Assembly: GCF_040545805.1 (NCBI RefSeq)
Contig: NZ_JBEPMO010000002.1
Coordinates: 186,001 to 250,000 of the forward strand
Length of the DNA stretch: 64,000 nucleotides
Reading direction: 5' to 3'
From: Moheibacter stercoris
Lineage (GTDB): Bacteria > Bacteroidota > Bacteroidia > Flavobacteriales > Weeksellaceae
Every line of letters starts with the position of its first letter. Position 1 is the first letter of the stretch. Of the stretch, positions 36,673 through 45,103 are shown piece by piece. Both the position numbers and the translations under genes were made by a program. The notes under the pieces were generated by a model that did not search any database, was not told where the DNA came from, and saw only the letters and a program-made list of their open reading frames with translations.

Positions 36673-37017
36673 ATGCAGACGTTTATATTTTTAATGGTGG
36701 TGATCATCGCTGTTTGTGCCATTTTAGTTTTGGTTATTTTATCTCAAAACCCTAAAGGAGGAGGATTATCTTCTACATTTGGTGGTTCAGGAGGTGGGCA
36801 AATGTTCGGAGTTCAAAGAACAAACGAATTTTTGGACAAAGCAACTTGGACATTGGCAGGTTTAATCGTGGCTTTGGTTATTGCAGCAAATGTAATGATG
36901 GAAAATCCTTACGCTCCTAAAACTTCTGTTGAAAGTATTATTCCAGAAGCTGCAGCAACAGCACCAACCCCAGATGCACCAGCTACTCCTCCAGCTCAAT
37001 CAGAAACTGGAAATTAA
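36673..37017 (+). CDS. secG: Protein translocase subunit SecG
   Basis: A 114-residue SecG. It has two membrane helices (about 3-23 and 56-75) joined by the conserved loop LVILSQNPKGGGLSSTFGGSGGGQMFGVQRTNEFLDKATW, the clearest signature of the family, and an Ala/Pro-rich C-terminal tail. SecG is the small third subunit of the SecYEG channel and improves SecA-driven export. It follows the TPR-like gene after 107 bp and ends in a terminator. Confidence 0.95.
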   Translation: MQTFIFLMVVIIAVCAILVLVILSQNPKGGGLSSTFGGSGGGQMFGVQRTNEFLDKATWTLAGLIVALVIAANVMMENPYAPKTSVESIIPEAAATAPTPDAPATPPAQSETGN

Positions 37018-37042
37018 TTTGAATCAAAATTGATCTATATAG

Positions 37043-37066
37043 AATCCCTTGCGAAAGCAGGGGATT
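37043..37066 (+). terminator. Terminator after secG
   Basis: AATCCCTTGC (37043-37052) pairs imperfectly with GCAGGGGATT (37057-37066) around a GAAA tetraloop and is followed by a T-rich tract. Confidence 0.85.
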
Positions 37067-37073
37067 TTCTTTT

Positions 37074-37943
37074 TTAGTGAAGTGGATATCCGCAAGTCTT
37101 GCAAAAATTTGCACCATCTAAATGTTTGGAATCATGACAATGCTGGCAAACTTGGGAATTCTTTTGCGGTTCATTTTCTTTGCGAGCTCCTTTCACCGCT
37201 TCAGCAGTTACAATTCCCGTTGGGACAGCGATCACACCATAACCAATAATCATCACAATCGAAGCCAAAAATTTCCCAAATGCTGTTACCGGCGCAATAT
37301 CGCCATAACCTACCGTTGTCAAGGTAACAACTGCCCAATAAATACTTGTGGGAATACTTGTAAATCCCGACTCAGGATGCTTTCCTTCCACTACATACAT
37401 GATGGATCCAATTACCACTACAATCAAGGTGACGAACGATAAAAACACCACAATTTTCGCACGGCTATTTCGGAGTGCCAATAAAATGGTATTTCCACCT
37501 CGTAAGAAATCCGTCAAACCAAAAATTCGGAAGATTCGGAACAATCGTAAGATTCTGATGCTGGATAAATATTTGGATGACGGATAAAATATCCCCATAT
37601 AGGTTGGTAGAATACTCAACAAATCAATAATTCCATAGAAACTAAAAAAGTATCGCCAAGGTTTTCTAACCGTATACAATCGTAGAATATATTCGAGGGT
37701 AAATAGAATTGTAATAACCCATTCCCAAATCACCAATTCCCGATGGTATTTTGCATTGATCGAATCGACAGATTCAAACATAACCAAGGCTACGCTGATT
37801 AAAATAAGGATTAGCAAGCAGATATTGAAAAGTTTCCCGTAAAAGGTATCCGATTCAAAAATGATTTCGAATAACCGATCACGGAATCGACTTTGTTTCG
37901 ATTTTTCCATTTTCGGAAACATCAATTTATCTTCCAAATTCAT
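37074..37943 (-). CDS. Voltage-gated-type potassium channel with C-terminal zinc-ribbon-like tail
   Basis: A 289-residue six-helix channel. S1 starts at about 36; S4 is the Arg-rich SIRILRLFRIFRIFGL (about 126-141), S5 about 158-180, and the pore loop contains the potassium filter TVGYGD (about 212-217), followed by S6. It should carry potassium across the inner membrane. The C-terminal 25 residues hold two CxxC pairs (CQHCHDSKHLDGANFCKTC), a zinc-ribbon-like element not usual in such channels. The gene faces secG across a terminator. Gating cannot be judged from sequence. Confidence 0.88.
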   Translation of the reverse strand: MNLEDKLMFPKMEKSKQSRFRDRLFEIIFESDTFYGKLFNICLLILILISVALVMFESVDSINAKYHRELVIWEWVITILFTLEYILRLYTVRKPWRYFFSFYGIIDLLSILPTYMGIFYPSSKYLSSIRILRLFRIFRIFGLTDFLRGGNTILLALRNSRAKIVVFLSFVTLIVVVIGSIMYVVEGKHPESGFTSIPTSIYWAVVTLTTVGYGDIAPVTAFGKFLASIVMIIGYGVIAVPTGIVTAEAVKGARKENEPQKNSQVCQHCHDSKHLDGANFCKTCGYPLH

Positions 37944-38042
37944 TGCTCCTACATTTTATAGAACGAATGTAAGAATTATTTCGCAAGGATTTTTTGACCT
38001 AAAAATGAAAACCAAACTAATTTCTTTTCTTATCTTCCTTCC

Positions 38043-38933
38043 ATGAAAACGATTCTTATTTCAGGCGCAACCGGATTAATTGGCAAAGCATTGGTGAAAA
38101 AATTACAATCCAAAGGCTATGAAGTAAGGATTTTGTCGAGAAGTAAACAAGAAAATTCATTGTATTGGGATATTGATAAAGGGATTATTGACGAATCTGC
38201 TTTTGAAAATTTAGATGCCATCATCCACCTTGCGGGCGCACCCATTTCGAAACGATGGACGAATTCTTACAAGAAAGAACTCTACGATAGTCGAGTGAAA
38301 TCTTGTGATTTACTTTTTCAATACGCATCAAAATTAAATTCGAAACTATCAACCTTTATTACCGCTTCTGGAGCAAATTACTATGGAACCAAAAATTCCT
38401 CTAAAATTTACAAAGAATCAGATGAACATGAACCCGATTTTTTAGGTCAAATGTGTTATGATTTGGAAAAATCTGCTCAAGAATTTGAAAAATTAGGTAC
38501 AAGAGTATGCGCTCTTAGAACTTCAGCGGTATTATCTTACCAAGGTGGAATGCTAAAAGAATTGAAACCGATGGTAAAAGCATCTGTACTTTCGCCTTTG
38601 GGATCTGGAAACCAAATTTTACCGTGGATTCATCTCGATGATATTGTGAATATGTATTGCTATTTGTTGGAAAATCCCAGCTTAGAAGGTCCTTTCAATG
38701 CTGTGGCTTCCGAAATCACAACCAATAAAGAATTCGCCCAAAAACTAATGCGTGCTCATGGGAAATCCATTCTTTTGCCCAAAGCTCCTGCCTTCATTTT
38801 AAAATTAGCTTTAGGCGAAATGTCTGAAATTCTTCTCAAAGGTTCAGCATTGTCAAACGAAAAAATTAAAAAAGCGGGATTTCAATTTGAATTTAGCAAC
38901 TTAGAAAAAGCTTTAGCCGATTTAAATTCATAA
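38043..38933 (+). CDS. TIGR01777 family NAD-dependent epimerase/dehydratase-like protein
   Basis: A 296-residue extended short-chain dehydrogenase. It begins with the nucleotide-binding GATGLIGKALVKKL (about 7-20) and has IHLAGAPISKRWT, SGANYYGTK (with the Tyr), RTSAVLSYQGGMLKE and LPWIHLDDIV, the pattern of the TIGR01777 / YfcH / SDR39U1 group. The C-terminus carries the DUF1731-like end ALADLNS. Relatives bind NADP, but their reaction is unknown; the E. coli member YfcH is also uncharacterised. It stands alone between divergent and convergent neighbours. Confidence 0.88.
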   Translation: MKTILISGATGLIGKALVKKLQSKGYEVRILSRSKQENSLYWDIDKGIIDESAFENLDAIIHLAGAPISKRWTNSYKKELYDSRVKSCDLLFQYASKLNSKLSTFITASGANYYGTKNSSKIYKESDEHEPDFLGQMCYDLEKSAQEFEKLGTRVCALRTSAVLSYQGGMLKELKPMVKASVLSPLGSGNQILPWIHLDDIVNMYCYLLENPSLEGPFNAVASEITTNKEFAQKLMRAHGKSILLPKAPAFILKLALGEMSEILLKGSALSNEKIKKAGFQFEFSNLEKALADLNS

Positions 38934-38934
38934 A

Positions 38935-38965
38935 AAAACCGCCCAAATCGAATTCAAGCGGTTTT
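38935..38965. terminator. Bidirectional terminator between the epimerase gene and aqpZ
   Basis: AAAACCGC (38935-38942) pairs with GCGGTTTT (38958-38965) around a 15-nt loop, flanked by A and T tracts. Both converging genes end next to it. Confidence 0.85.
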
Positions 38966-38988
38966 GTATTTTATTTGTTTAATTCTAA

Positions 38989-39702
38989 TTAAGCTTCTGC
39001 AGTTTCTCTTTGCAATAAGAATTTATAAATCAATCCTCCAACTATTGCTCCAGCGATTGGCGCAACCCAGAACAACCATAATTGAGCCAAGGCTTGTCCA
39101 CCTACAAATACTGCTTGTGAAGTAGAACGCGCTGGATTTACGGATGTATTGGTTATTGGAATAGAAATCAAGTGAATCAAGGTTAATCCAAGTCCAATTG
39201 CGATTCCTGCAAATTTCCCATTGGCCCATTTATCGGTTGCTCCCATGATGATAATCAAAAAGAACATCGTCAATAAGAATTCGGTTAAAAAGGCTTGCTG
39301 CATGGAATAACTTTTCCCAAAATATACGGCCGAATCATAAAAATTCGTGGCAAATGCTCCTGGCCCATCACCAACGCCCCCGCTGATAAAACATAAAGCT
39401 CCTGCTGCGGCGATACCACCCACACATTGAGCAATGATATACGGAGCCAATTCCTTTCCGGAAAATCTTCCTCCTGCTAATAATCCAAATGATACTGCTG
39501 GATTGAAATGTCCACCTGAAATATGACCTACCGCATACGCCATGGTCAAAACTGTTAAACCAAAAGCTAATGAAACGCCGACCAATAAAATCCCCAATTG
39601 TCCACCGTCTCCTGCTGCAATTTGTGAGGCAAAAATGGCACTACCACAACCTCCAAATACTAACCAGAAAGTTCCTAAAAACTCTGCTAAATACTTTTTC
39701 AT
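38989..39702 (-). CDS. aqpZ: Aquaporin Z
   Basis: A 237-residue water channel with six membrane helices. Both NPA boxes are present: GGHFNPAVSFG (about 67-73) and TNTSVNPARSTSQAV (about 188-195), the second with the conserved selectivity Arg. The start MKKYLAEFLGTFWLVFGGCGSA and the length match the AqpZ subfamily rather than glycerol facilitators. It passes water across the inner membrane under osmotic stress. It stands apart from the GHMP kinase gene (74 bp, same strand). Confidence 0.95.
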   Translation of the reverse strand: MKKYLAEFLGTFWLVFGGCGSAIFASQIAAGDGGQLGILLVGVSLAFGLTVLTMAYAVGHISGGHFNPAVSFGLLAGGRFSGKELAPYIIAQCVGGIAAAGALCFISGGVGDGPGAFATNFYDSAVYFGKSYSMQQAFLTEFLLTMFFLIIIMGATDKWANGKFAGIAIGLGLTLIHLISIPITNTSVNPARSTSQAVFVGGQALAQLWLFWVAPIAGAIVGGLIYKFLLQRETAEA

Positions 39703-39776
39703 AGATAAAATTTAAGTTAATGTTCTTACGAATTTAGAATATTTACCCAATATTTTATGATTTTTTTCCTTAAATA

Positions 39777-40694
39777 TTAAAGAATTAAGTCTCTGAAAGG
39801 CAAAAGAATCGAATAACCCTTTGATTCAAAATAGGCTTGAAAATCGTTTCGTTTGGTAACTAAAACAAAATCTCCTCCCCATGCACCCAAGCTTTTGACA
39901 CTTCCCTCATAATCCGAAAAATACAAATCTTTGACTTTGGGTCTGTTCATGAATTCGGATAATAATTCTTCATGTTGATCGATGTTTCGTTCAAATTCTT
40001 CCAAGGATTTTGCTTTATAAATTTTCATCACCAAATCTGAAATTTCGTCTATCAAACAATCATTTTTGGGTAAAGATTTATAGGATTGTGCAACGCCCAA
40101 TTGGGTGTCTTGTTTTTGATTTAAATAAAGGAAGTACAATTGATCCAGAAAACTTGGGCTAAAATCTACCGACTCAATTTTCGGTTTTAGGTTGATTAGT
40201 TGATACAAAATTGGGGCATCATTTCCTGCCGAAGCAATGTCGTATCCGCTTGTTTTAAAAGTCAAATTGGACAATTCAAATTCATTTACTCCTGCCCATT
40301 TCGCCAACAAATAAATCAAAGTTGAACTACTTCCCAATCCCCAATCTTTAGGAAATTCTAATTGCGTAACACAAGAAATTGATTGATGGAAATTCTCAAA
40401 AAAACTTGAATTTAACTTCTCGATGGCTTGAAAAATTTCAACTAATTTTTCTGCTAAAATCGAATTTGAAGCTTCAATGACATTCAACGTTGGAAGCTCA
40501 AATTTCGCAGAAAACCAAACTTCCATATCGCTTAATCTAGCTTCCCAATTCAAGTATTTCTCTTCGGAATTCTCATAGGAAACTTTCAAGAATTGTCCCA
40601 ATTTAGTCGGAATTGCAAATGCCAATCCCCCATCGAGAACGGTATATTCTCCGGCAATTAATAATTTCCCATTTGCTCTAAATTCCTGAATCAT
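39777..40694 (-). CDS. GYDIA family GHMP kinase
   Basis: A 305-residue GHMP-fold kinase. The start FRANGKLLIAGEYTVLDGG is the mevalonate-kinase-like substrate region; the ATP loop LEFPKDWGLGSSSTL is at about 114-128 and the signature TSGYDIASAGNDAP at about 145-158, from which the GYDIA family takes its name. The family is confined to Bacteroidota and is thought to act in the mevalonate or a related isoprenoid route, but the substrate is not proven. It is followed by aqpZ and preceded by fabD. Confidence 0.85.
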   Translation of the reverse strand: MIQEFRANGKLLIAGEYTVLDGGLAFAIPTKLGQFLKVSYENSEEKYLNWEARLSDMEVWFSAKFELPTLNVIEASNSILAEKLVEIFQAIEKLNSSFFENFHQSISCVTQLEFPKDWGLGSSSTLIYLLAKWAGVNEFELSNLTFKTSGYDIASAGNDAPILYQLINLKPKIESVDFSPSFLDQLYFLYLNQKQDTQLGVAQSYKSLPKNDCLIDEISDLVMKIYKAKSLEEFERNIDQHEELLSEFMNRPKVKDLYFSDYEGSVKSLGAWGGDFVLVTKRNDFQAYFESKGYSILLPFRDLIL

Positions 40695-40710
40695 ATTTTC
40701 CTAGTAACAA

Positions 40711-40744
40711 CCAAGCCCTAATAGATCTGGCTATTAGGGCTTGG
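40711..40744. terminator. Strong hairpin between fabD and the GHMP kinase gene
   Basis: A perfect 14-bp stem, CCAAGCCCTAATAG (40711-40724) with CTATTAGGGCTTGG (40731-40744), and a 6-nt loop. It lies just after the fabD stop (minus strand) but lacks a clear T tract, so it may end transcription partially or stabilise the fabD mRNA. Confidence 0.65.
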
Positions 40745-40761
40745 CTGAATGTAATTTTTAT

Positions 40762-41640
40762 TTATAAACTCGCTGAGCTCGTCCCCACCGAATTGTCAAT
40801 TTTTCGAACCAAACCTTGTAAGGTATTTCCTGGACCAACTTCAATGAATTCAACAGCGCCGTCTTTGATCATTTGTTGAACAGATTGCGTCCATTTTACA
40901 GGAGCCGTCAACTGCGCAATTAAGTTCTTTTTGATTTCTTCAGGATTGGTTACCGCTGTTGTGGTGACGTTTTGGTAAACTGGACAAATAGGCGTCATAA
41001 ATTCTGTATTAGCGATTGCTTCTGCCAATTCATCTTCTGCTGGCTTCATCAAAGGAGAGTGAAATGCTCCTCCAACAGGTAACATCAATGCTCGTTTTGC
41101 ACCAGCAGCTTTTAGTTTCTCGCATGCCAATTCCACTGCTGGAACTTCACCCGAAATCACCAATTGACCTGGACAATTATAATTTGCCGCAACTACAACG
41201 CCTTCTGTTTCGGAACAAATCTGTTCAACTACCGCATCTTCTAAACCTAATATTGCCGCCATAGTGGATGGTTGGATTTCACATGCTTTTTGCATCGCTA
41301 AAGCACGTTTGTACACCAAATTTAATCCTGATTCAAAATTCAAAGTTCCATTGGCAACCAAAGCAGAAATTTCCCCTAAAGAATGTCCCGCAACCATATC
41401 GGGCTGGAAATTTTCTAAGGTTTTCGCCAAAATAACCGAATGCAAAAACACCGCTGGTTGGGTTACTTTGGTTTGTTTTAATTCCTCAGCAGTTCCTTCA
41501 AACATGATTTTGGAAATTTCAAAACCCAATTGTTCATCGGCTTGTTGAAATAATTCTTTTGCCAGGTCAGAATTGTCGTACAAATCTTTCCCCATTCCGG
41601 TAAATTGTGCTCCTTGTCCTGGAAATACGTATGCTTTCAT
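40762..41640 (-). CDS. fabD: Malonyl-CoA:ACP transacylase
   Basis: A 292-residue acyltransferase that moves malonyl from CoA to acyl carrier protein for fatty acid synthesis. It begins YVFPGQGAQFTGMGKDLY (FPGQG oxyanion loop), has the nucleophile in GHSLGE (Ser about 90), the Arg in ALAMQKA and the His in GGAFHSPLM (about 198), and ends with EVGPGNTLQGLVRKI. The start ATG is at 41638-41640. The upstream glycosyltransferase ends 26 bp away on the same strand, so they may share a transcript. Confidence 0.96.
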   Translation of the reverse strand: MKAYVFPGQGAQFTGMGKDLYDNSDLAKELFQQADEQLGFEISKIMFEGTAEELKQTKVTQPAVFLHSVILAKTLENFQPDMVAGHSLGEISALVANGTLNFESGLNLVYKRALAMQKACEIQPSTMAAILGLEDAVVEQICSETEGVVVAANYNCPGQLVISGEVPAVELACEKLKAAGAKRALMLPVGGAFHSPLMKPAEDELAEAIANTEFMTPICPVYQNVTTTAVTNPEEIKKNLIAQLTAPVKWTQSVQQMIKDGAVEFIEVGPGNTLQGLVRKIDNSVGTSSASL

Positions 41641-41666
41641 GATACTTTAAAGTTTCTTAAATGTAA

Positions 41667-43583
41667 TTATTTTTTTGATTTCTTGTTGTTTTCCCACATT
41701 TTTGATAAGAACAAATAACGTTTGAAAACATGGTGTGCATGAAGTTTTGATATGATATACCCTTCTCCACCGTCCAAAATTCCTAATCGCAGAATGTAGT
41801 GATGTACAAAACGGAACCAGGGTTTCACCCAAAAATGAAAAATAGTAGGTTTTAATCCTTTTTTGTACAATTCTTTGGCACGTAAAATGGAATATTGGGT
41901 TAATTTTCGGTCATATTCTTCTACTGAGAAATAAGAATAATGATCGAGTTTATTGGTTAGGAATTTAACTTTCCCTTTGCTATCGATTAATTCATGAACC
42001 AATCTTCCTTCTCCATAACGATTTATGGATTTTTTGAACAATCGAATCGCTTTGTCATTTTGCCAACCCGATCGTTTGATGTATTTCTCCATGAAATAAA
42101 AACGTCGATACACAAAAAATGCATCCGCTTCGTTTTTCTTGATTTCATCAATCATTTCAAAAATAAGCGACTTCGAAATTCGTTCATCTGCATCAAAGAA
42201 AGTCACCCATTCGTTTCTAGCTTGATCAATCGCAAAATTCTTTTGAGAGGTAAAATTGTCAAATTTTCGCGTAATGAATTTTACTTTTGGATGCTTTTTT
42301 GCGATTTCAGCTGTTCGATCTGTACTTTCTGAATCTACCACGATGATTTCATCGGCATACCAAGCTTCATCTAAAAACTTTTGAATGTTTCGTTCCTCAT
42401 TGTATGTAATGAGCAGGGCAGATATTTTTGGCAGATCTCTACTGAATTCATCTGGAATCCCTACATCTCCAAAATTTCCTTGTAAAAATTTGTCAACTTC
42501 TGCTTGTACATAGGTTAAGCTCAATTTTCTATAGTATTTGTGTGCGTTTTTTAATAAATACTTATCAGTTCTTTTGTCTATTGTTGGTTTGTCTAAATCC
42601 TGAAAATGTACACTTACGTGTTTGTGTCCATCTTCAAAACACCCCCAATCATTGGGAAATTTATGCGGCGAATAGATACTAAAGGTCGCTACATCCAATG
42701 CTTTGGACATATTGACACCTCCTCCTTCATTACCAACAAATGCATCACAATGATAAAGAATTTTTAGAAGTTCTCGGACGTTTTTGCCCATCACTTCTAA
42801 ATATATCTTGTCTAACGAAGGCAAACCAGCTTTTATTTTATCAACAGTTGATTGTTGACTCGGGATATAATTGAAAAGAATGTTGAAGTTATAGTGCTTT
42901 TGGATATGCGCAATCAATTTTGTCATATAATCAATTGGCCAGGATTTTTCCTCTCCACTACCCAAAATTCCCATCATAATGGTTTTGCGTGAAAAATCTA
43001 TGTTAGCTTTTTCCAAAATTTCTCTCCCTTCTTCAATTTCCTCTTGCGTCAGATAAATTTTTGGGTGTAAGGCTAATGGTATAGGTTCCTTCATCAAAGG
43101 ATTCACCAAAGAAACTCGGTTATCTACAGCTGTACAAGATGTTTCTCTTGAAGGAATTTCTTTCTTTTCTACAACGTCAGTATAAATATGTTTAAAGAAG
43201 GGTTTGTTGTAACTTATTCTTCTTTTCGCATTCGATTTTAACGAAATAAATCGGCTTTGTAATTTGGCATAAGGATCTAATACCAAATCGTATTTTAAAT
43301 CATGAATTTCGTTGGCATATTGATTGAGAATGGAAATGTTTTTCAATTTCTTCTCATCAAACGAAATGATTTTGTCTACATAAGGATTGTTTTCCAAAAC
43401 AGCAACAGCAGGCCGATAGCAAAAAAAATGAACTTCGATTTCAGGATCAATTTTTTTGAGATTTTCAGCTATGACCGATGAGGTCAAAACGTCACCAATG
43501 TATTTGTTTTGAAGAATTAAAGCTTTTTGTCGCGAAATGTTTTGCGAGGATTCTTGCTTTGTATTTTCCTTAATTTCTAGCAT
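41667..43583 (-). CDS. Fusion glycosyltransferase: GT9 heptosyltransferase-like plus GT2
   Basis: A 638-residue protein with two glycosyltransferase domains. Residues about 20-335 are a GT-B fold of family 9 (ADP-heptose:LPS heptosyltransferase-like): ALILQNKYIGDVLTSS, PWPIDY-like GSGEEKSWPIDYMTKLI, and the acceptor-side GNEGGGVNMSKALDV. Residues about 385-638 are a family 2 GT-A transferase of the WaaE/KdtX type: ISALLITYNEERNIQKFLDEA, IIVVDSESTDRTAEIA, FFDADERISKSL (DxD-like) and HFWVKPWFRFVHHYILRLG. Both are usually separate proteins that build LPS core. The ATG at 43581-43583 is used; an upstream TTG would add four residues. It lies between dapD and fabD on the same strand, 29 bp after dapD. 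Confidence 0.88.
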   Translation of the reverse strand: MLEIKENTKQESSQNISRQKALILQNKYIGDVLTSSVIAENLKKIDPEIEVHFFCYRPAVAVLENNPYVDKIISFDEKKLKNISILNQYANEIHDLKYDLVLDPYAKLQSRFISLKSNAKRRISYNKPFFKHIYTDVVEKKEIPSRETSCTAVDNRVSLVNPLMKEPIPLALHPKIYLTQEEIEEGREILEKANIDFSRKTIMMGILGSGEEKSWPIDYMTKLIAHIQKHYNFNILFNYIPSQQSTVDKIKAGLPSLDKIYLEVMGKNVRELLKILYHCDAFVGNEGGGVNMSKALDVATFSIYSPHKFPNDWGCFEDGHKHVSVHFQDLDKPTIDKRTDKYLLKNAHKYYRKLSLTYVQAEVDKFLQGNFGDVGIPDEFSRDLPKISALLITYNEERNIQKFLDEAWYADEIIVVDSESTDRTAEIAKKHPKVKFITRKFDNFTSQKNFAIDQARNEWVTFFDADERISKSLIFEMIDEIKKNEADAFFVYRRFYFMEKYIKRSGWQNDKAIRLFKKSINRYGEGRLVHELIDSKGKVKFLTNKLDHYSYFSVEEYDRKLTQYSILRAKELYKKGLKPTIFHFWVKPWFRFVHHYILRLGILDGGEGYIISKLHAHHVFKRYLFLSKMWENNKKSKK

Positions 43584-43612
43584 AGAGTGAACCAAAAGTA
43601 AAGACAGTGAAA

Positions 43613-44428
43613 TTAAACTGCAACATTATGCTCTCTTAATGCATCATTTAGAGAAGTCTTTAAATCGGTGCTTTCCTTTCTTTTGCCTATAATGATTGCA
43701 CAAGGAACATGGTACTCTCCTGCTGGAAATTGTTTCGCATAGCTACCAGGAATTACAACCGAACGAGGAGGAACTTCGCCTTTTAATTCTACTGGAGTAT
43801 CTCCTGTTACATCAATAATTTTGGTAGAGGCTGTCAAGACAACATTGGCTCCCAAAACAGCTTCTTTTCCTACACGCACACCTTCAACCACGATACAACG
43901 TGAACCGATGAATGCATTGTCCTCAATAATAACAGGTGCGGCTTGAAGAGGCTCTAAAACACCACCAATACCGACACCGCCACTTAAATGGACATTTTTG
44001 CCAATTTGGGCGCAACTACCAACAGTTGCCCAAGTATCGACCATTGTTCCTTCATCTACATAGGCTCCAATATTCACATAAGAAGGCATCATGATAACTC
44101 CTTTGGACACATAAGATCCGTGACGAGCAATAGCATGAGGAACTACTCGAACTCCTTTTTCTGCATAATTTCTTTTCAATGGAATTTTATCGTGGAATTC
44201 AAAAATTCCCACTTCAATTGTTTCCATTTGTTGAATTGGAAAATACATTACAACAGCTTTTTTCACCCATTCGTTAACTTGCCATCCGCCATCAATTGGT
44301 TCTGCCACTCGTAAAGTTCCAGCATCCAACAAGTCAACCACTTCTCTTACTGCATTTTGAGTTTCTTGCTCCTTTAACAAATCGCGATTTTCCCACGCCG
44401 ATTCTATAATTGATTGTAAATTCTGCAT
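43613..44428 (-). CDS. dapD: Tetrahydrodipicolinate N-succinyltransferase
   Basis: A 271-residue enzyme of the succinylase route to lysine and meso-diaminopimelate; it transfers succinyl from succinyl-CoA to tetrahydrodipicolinate. An N-terminal helical part (1-100) with RVAEPIDGGWQVNEWVKKAV is followed by a left-handed beta-helix with hexapeptide repeats (about 105-225: VSKGVIMMPSYVNIGAYV, GTMVDTWATVGSCAQIG, GSRCIVVEGVRVG). The catalytic neighbourhood IGGVLEPLQAAPVIIEDN is intact. A TAGATTTG promoter element precedes it. Peptidoglycan precursor supply fits the nearby envelope genes but is not proof of coregulation. Confidence 0.96.
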   Translation of the reverse strand: MQNLQSIIESAWENRDLLKEQETQNAVREVVDLLDAGTLRVAEPIDGGWQVNEWVKKAVVMYFPIQQMETIEVGIFEFHDKIPLKRNYAEKGVRVVPHAIARHGSYVSKGVIMMPSYVNIGAYVDEGTMVDTWATVGSCAQIGKNVHLSGGVGIGGVLEPLQAAPVIIEDNAFIGSRCIVVEGVRVGKEAVLGANVVLTASTKIIDVTGDTPVELKGEVPPRSVVIPGSYAKQFPAGEYHVPCAIIIGKRKESTDLKTSLNDALREHNVAV

Positions 44429-44447
44429 ATCATTCTTATGTTGGCTA

Positions 44448-44455
44448 CAAATCTA
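44448..44455 (-). promoter_or_regulatory. Promoter -7 element of dapD
   Basis: On the minus strand this reads TAGATTTG, fitting TAnnTTTG, 19 nt before the dapD ATG. Confidence 0.5.
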
Positions 44456-44570
44456 CATTTTTAAGTTAGATTTAAGAAAGTTGAACGTAGAAATAAGCGA
44501 ATTAAATTCATCAAAAAACCTTGTTTTACTATTTCATCAAAATTTGTTCTAGATTCTAAATTCTAACTTC

Positions 44571-44578
44571 TATCTTTG
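44571..44578 (+). promoter_or_regulatory. Promoter -7 element of ruvX, 4 nt from the start codon
   Basis: TATCTTTG is a perfect -7 match; a TTG at 44544-44546 could be the -33 element (24-nt spacing, somewhat long). The ruvX ATG is at 44583, so the mRNA would be leaderless or nearly so. Confidence 0.55.
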
Positions 44579-44582
44579 CTAC

Positions 44583-44996
44583 ATGCCAAGAATTATTGCC
44601 ATCGATTATGGAATGAAACGTACAGGAATTGCCGTAACTGATGATTTACAAATCATTGCTACTGCACTTGATACGGTTGACACAAAAGTTTTATTTCCAT
44701 TTTTGGAAAAGTATTTTGCTGAAAATACCATTCAAGAAATTGTCGTGGGATTGCCTATGCGTATGCATGGAGAAGTGGGACAATTGGAAGTGGAAATTCA
44801 AAAGTTTATTTCAACACTACAAGAAAAATTTCCATCCATTCCAATTTTTAGGCAAGATGAATCGTTTACGTCCAAAATGGCTTCGCAAGCAATTTTTCAT
44901 TCGGGAGCGAAAAAGAAAAAGCGTCAAGAAAAAGGCCTGATTGATAGAGTCAGCGCAACAATTATCCTACAGTCTTATATGGAGAATAAGTTTTGA
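44583..44996 (+). CDS. ruvX: Holliday junction resolvase-like protein RuvX (YqgF)
   Basis: A 137-residue RNase H-fold nuclease. It begins IIAIDYGMKRTGIAVTD, with the first catalytic Asp, has IVVGLPMRMHGEVGQ and the Glu-bearing RQDESFTSKMAS, and ends with the last acidic residue in GLIDRVSATIILQSYM. YqgF acts in pre-16S rRNA 5' maturation in E. coli and can cut Holliday junctions in some species. It is expressed from a promoter very close to its ATG. The 650-bp repeat-rich region follows it. Confidence 0.93.
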   Translation: MPRIIAIDYGMKRTGIAVTDDLQIIATALDTVDTKVLFPFLEKYFAENTIQEIVVGLPMRMHGEVGQLEVEIQKFISTLQEKFPSIPIFRQDESFTSKMASQAIFHSGAKKKKRQEKGLIDRVSATIILQSYMENKF

Positions 44997-45103
44997 GTAG
45001 GATTCTTCTACGGTGGAAAAGGCTGGAAGTTGGATGCTGAAGGTTTAGAGAAATACAAATTTTTACACTCTTAAATGTGTGAAGGCTGCGTAATGATTAA
45101 TTA

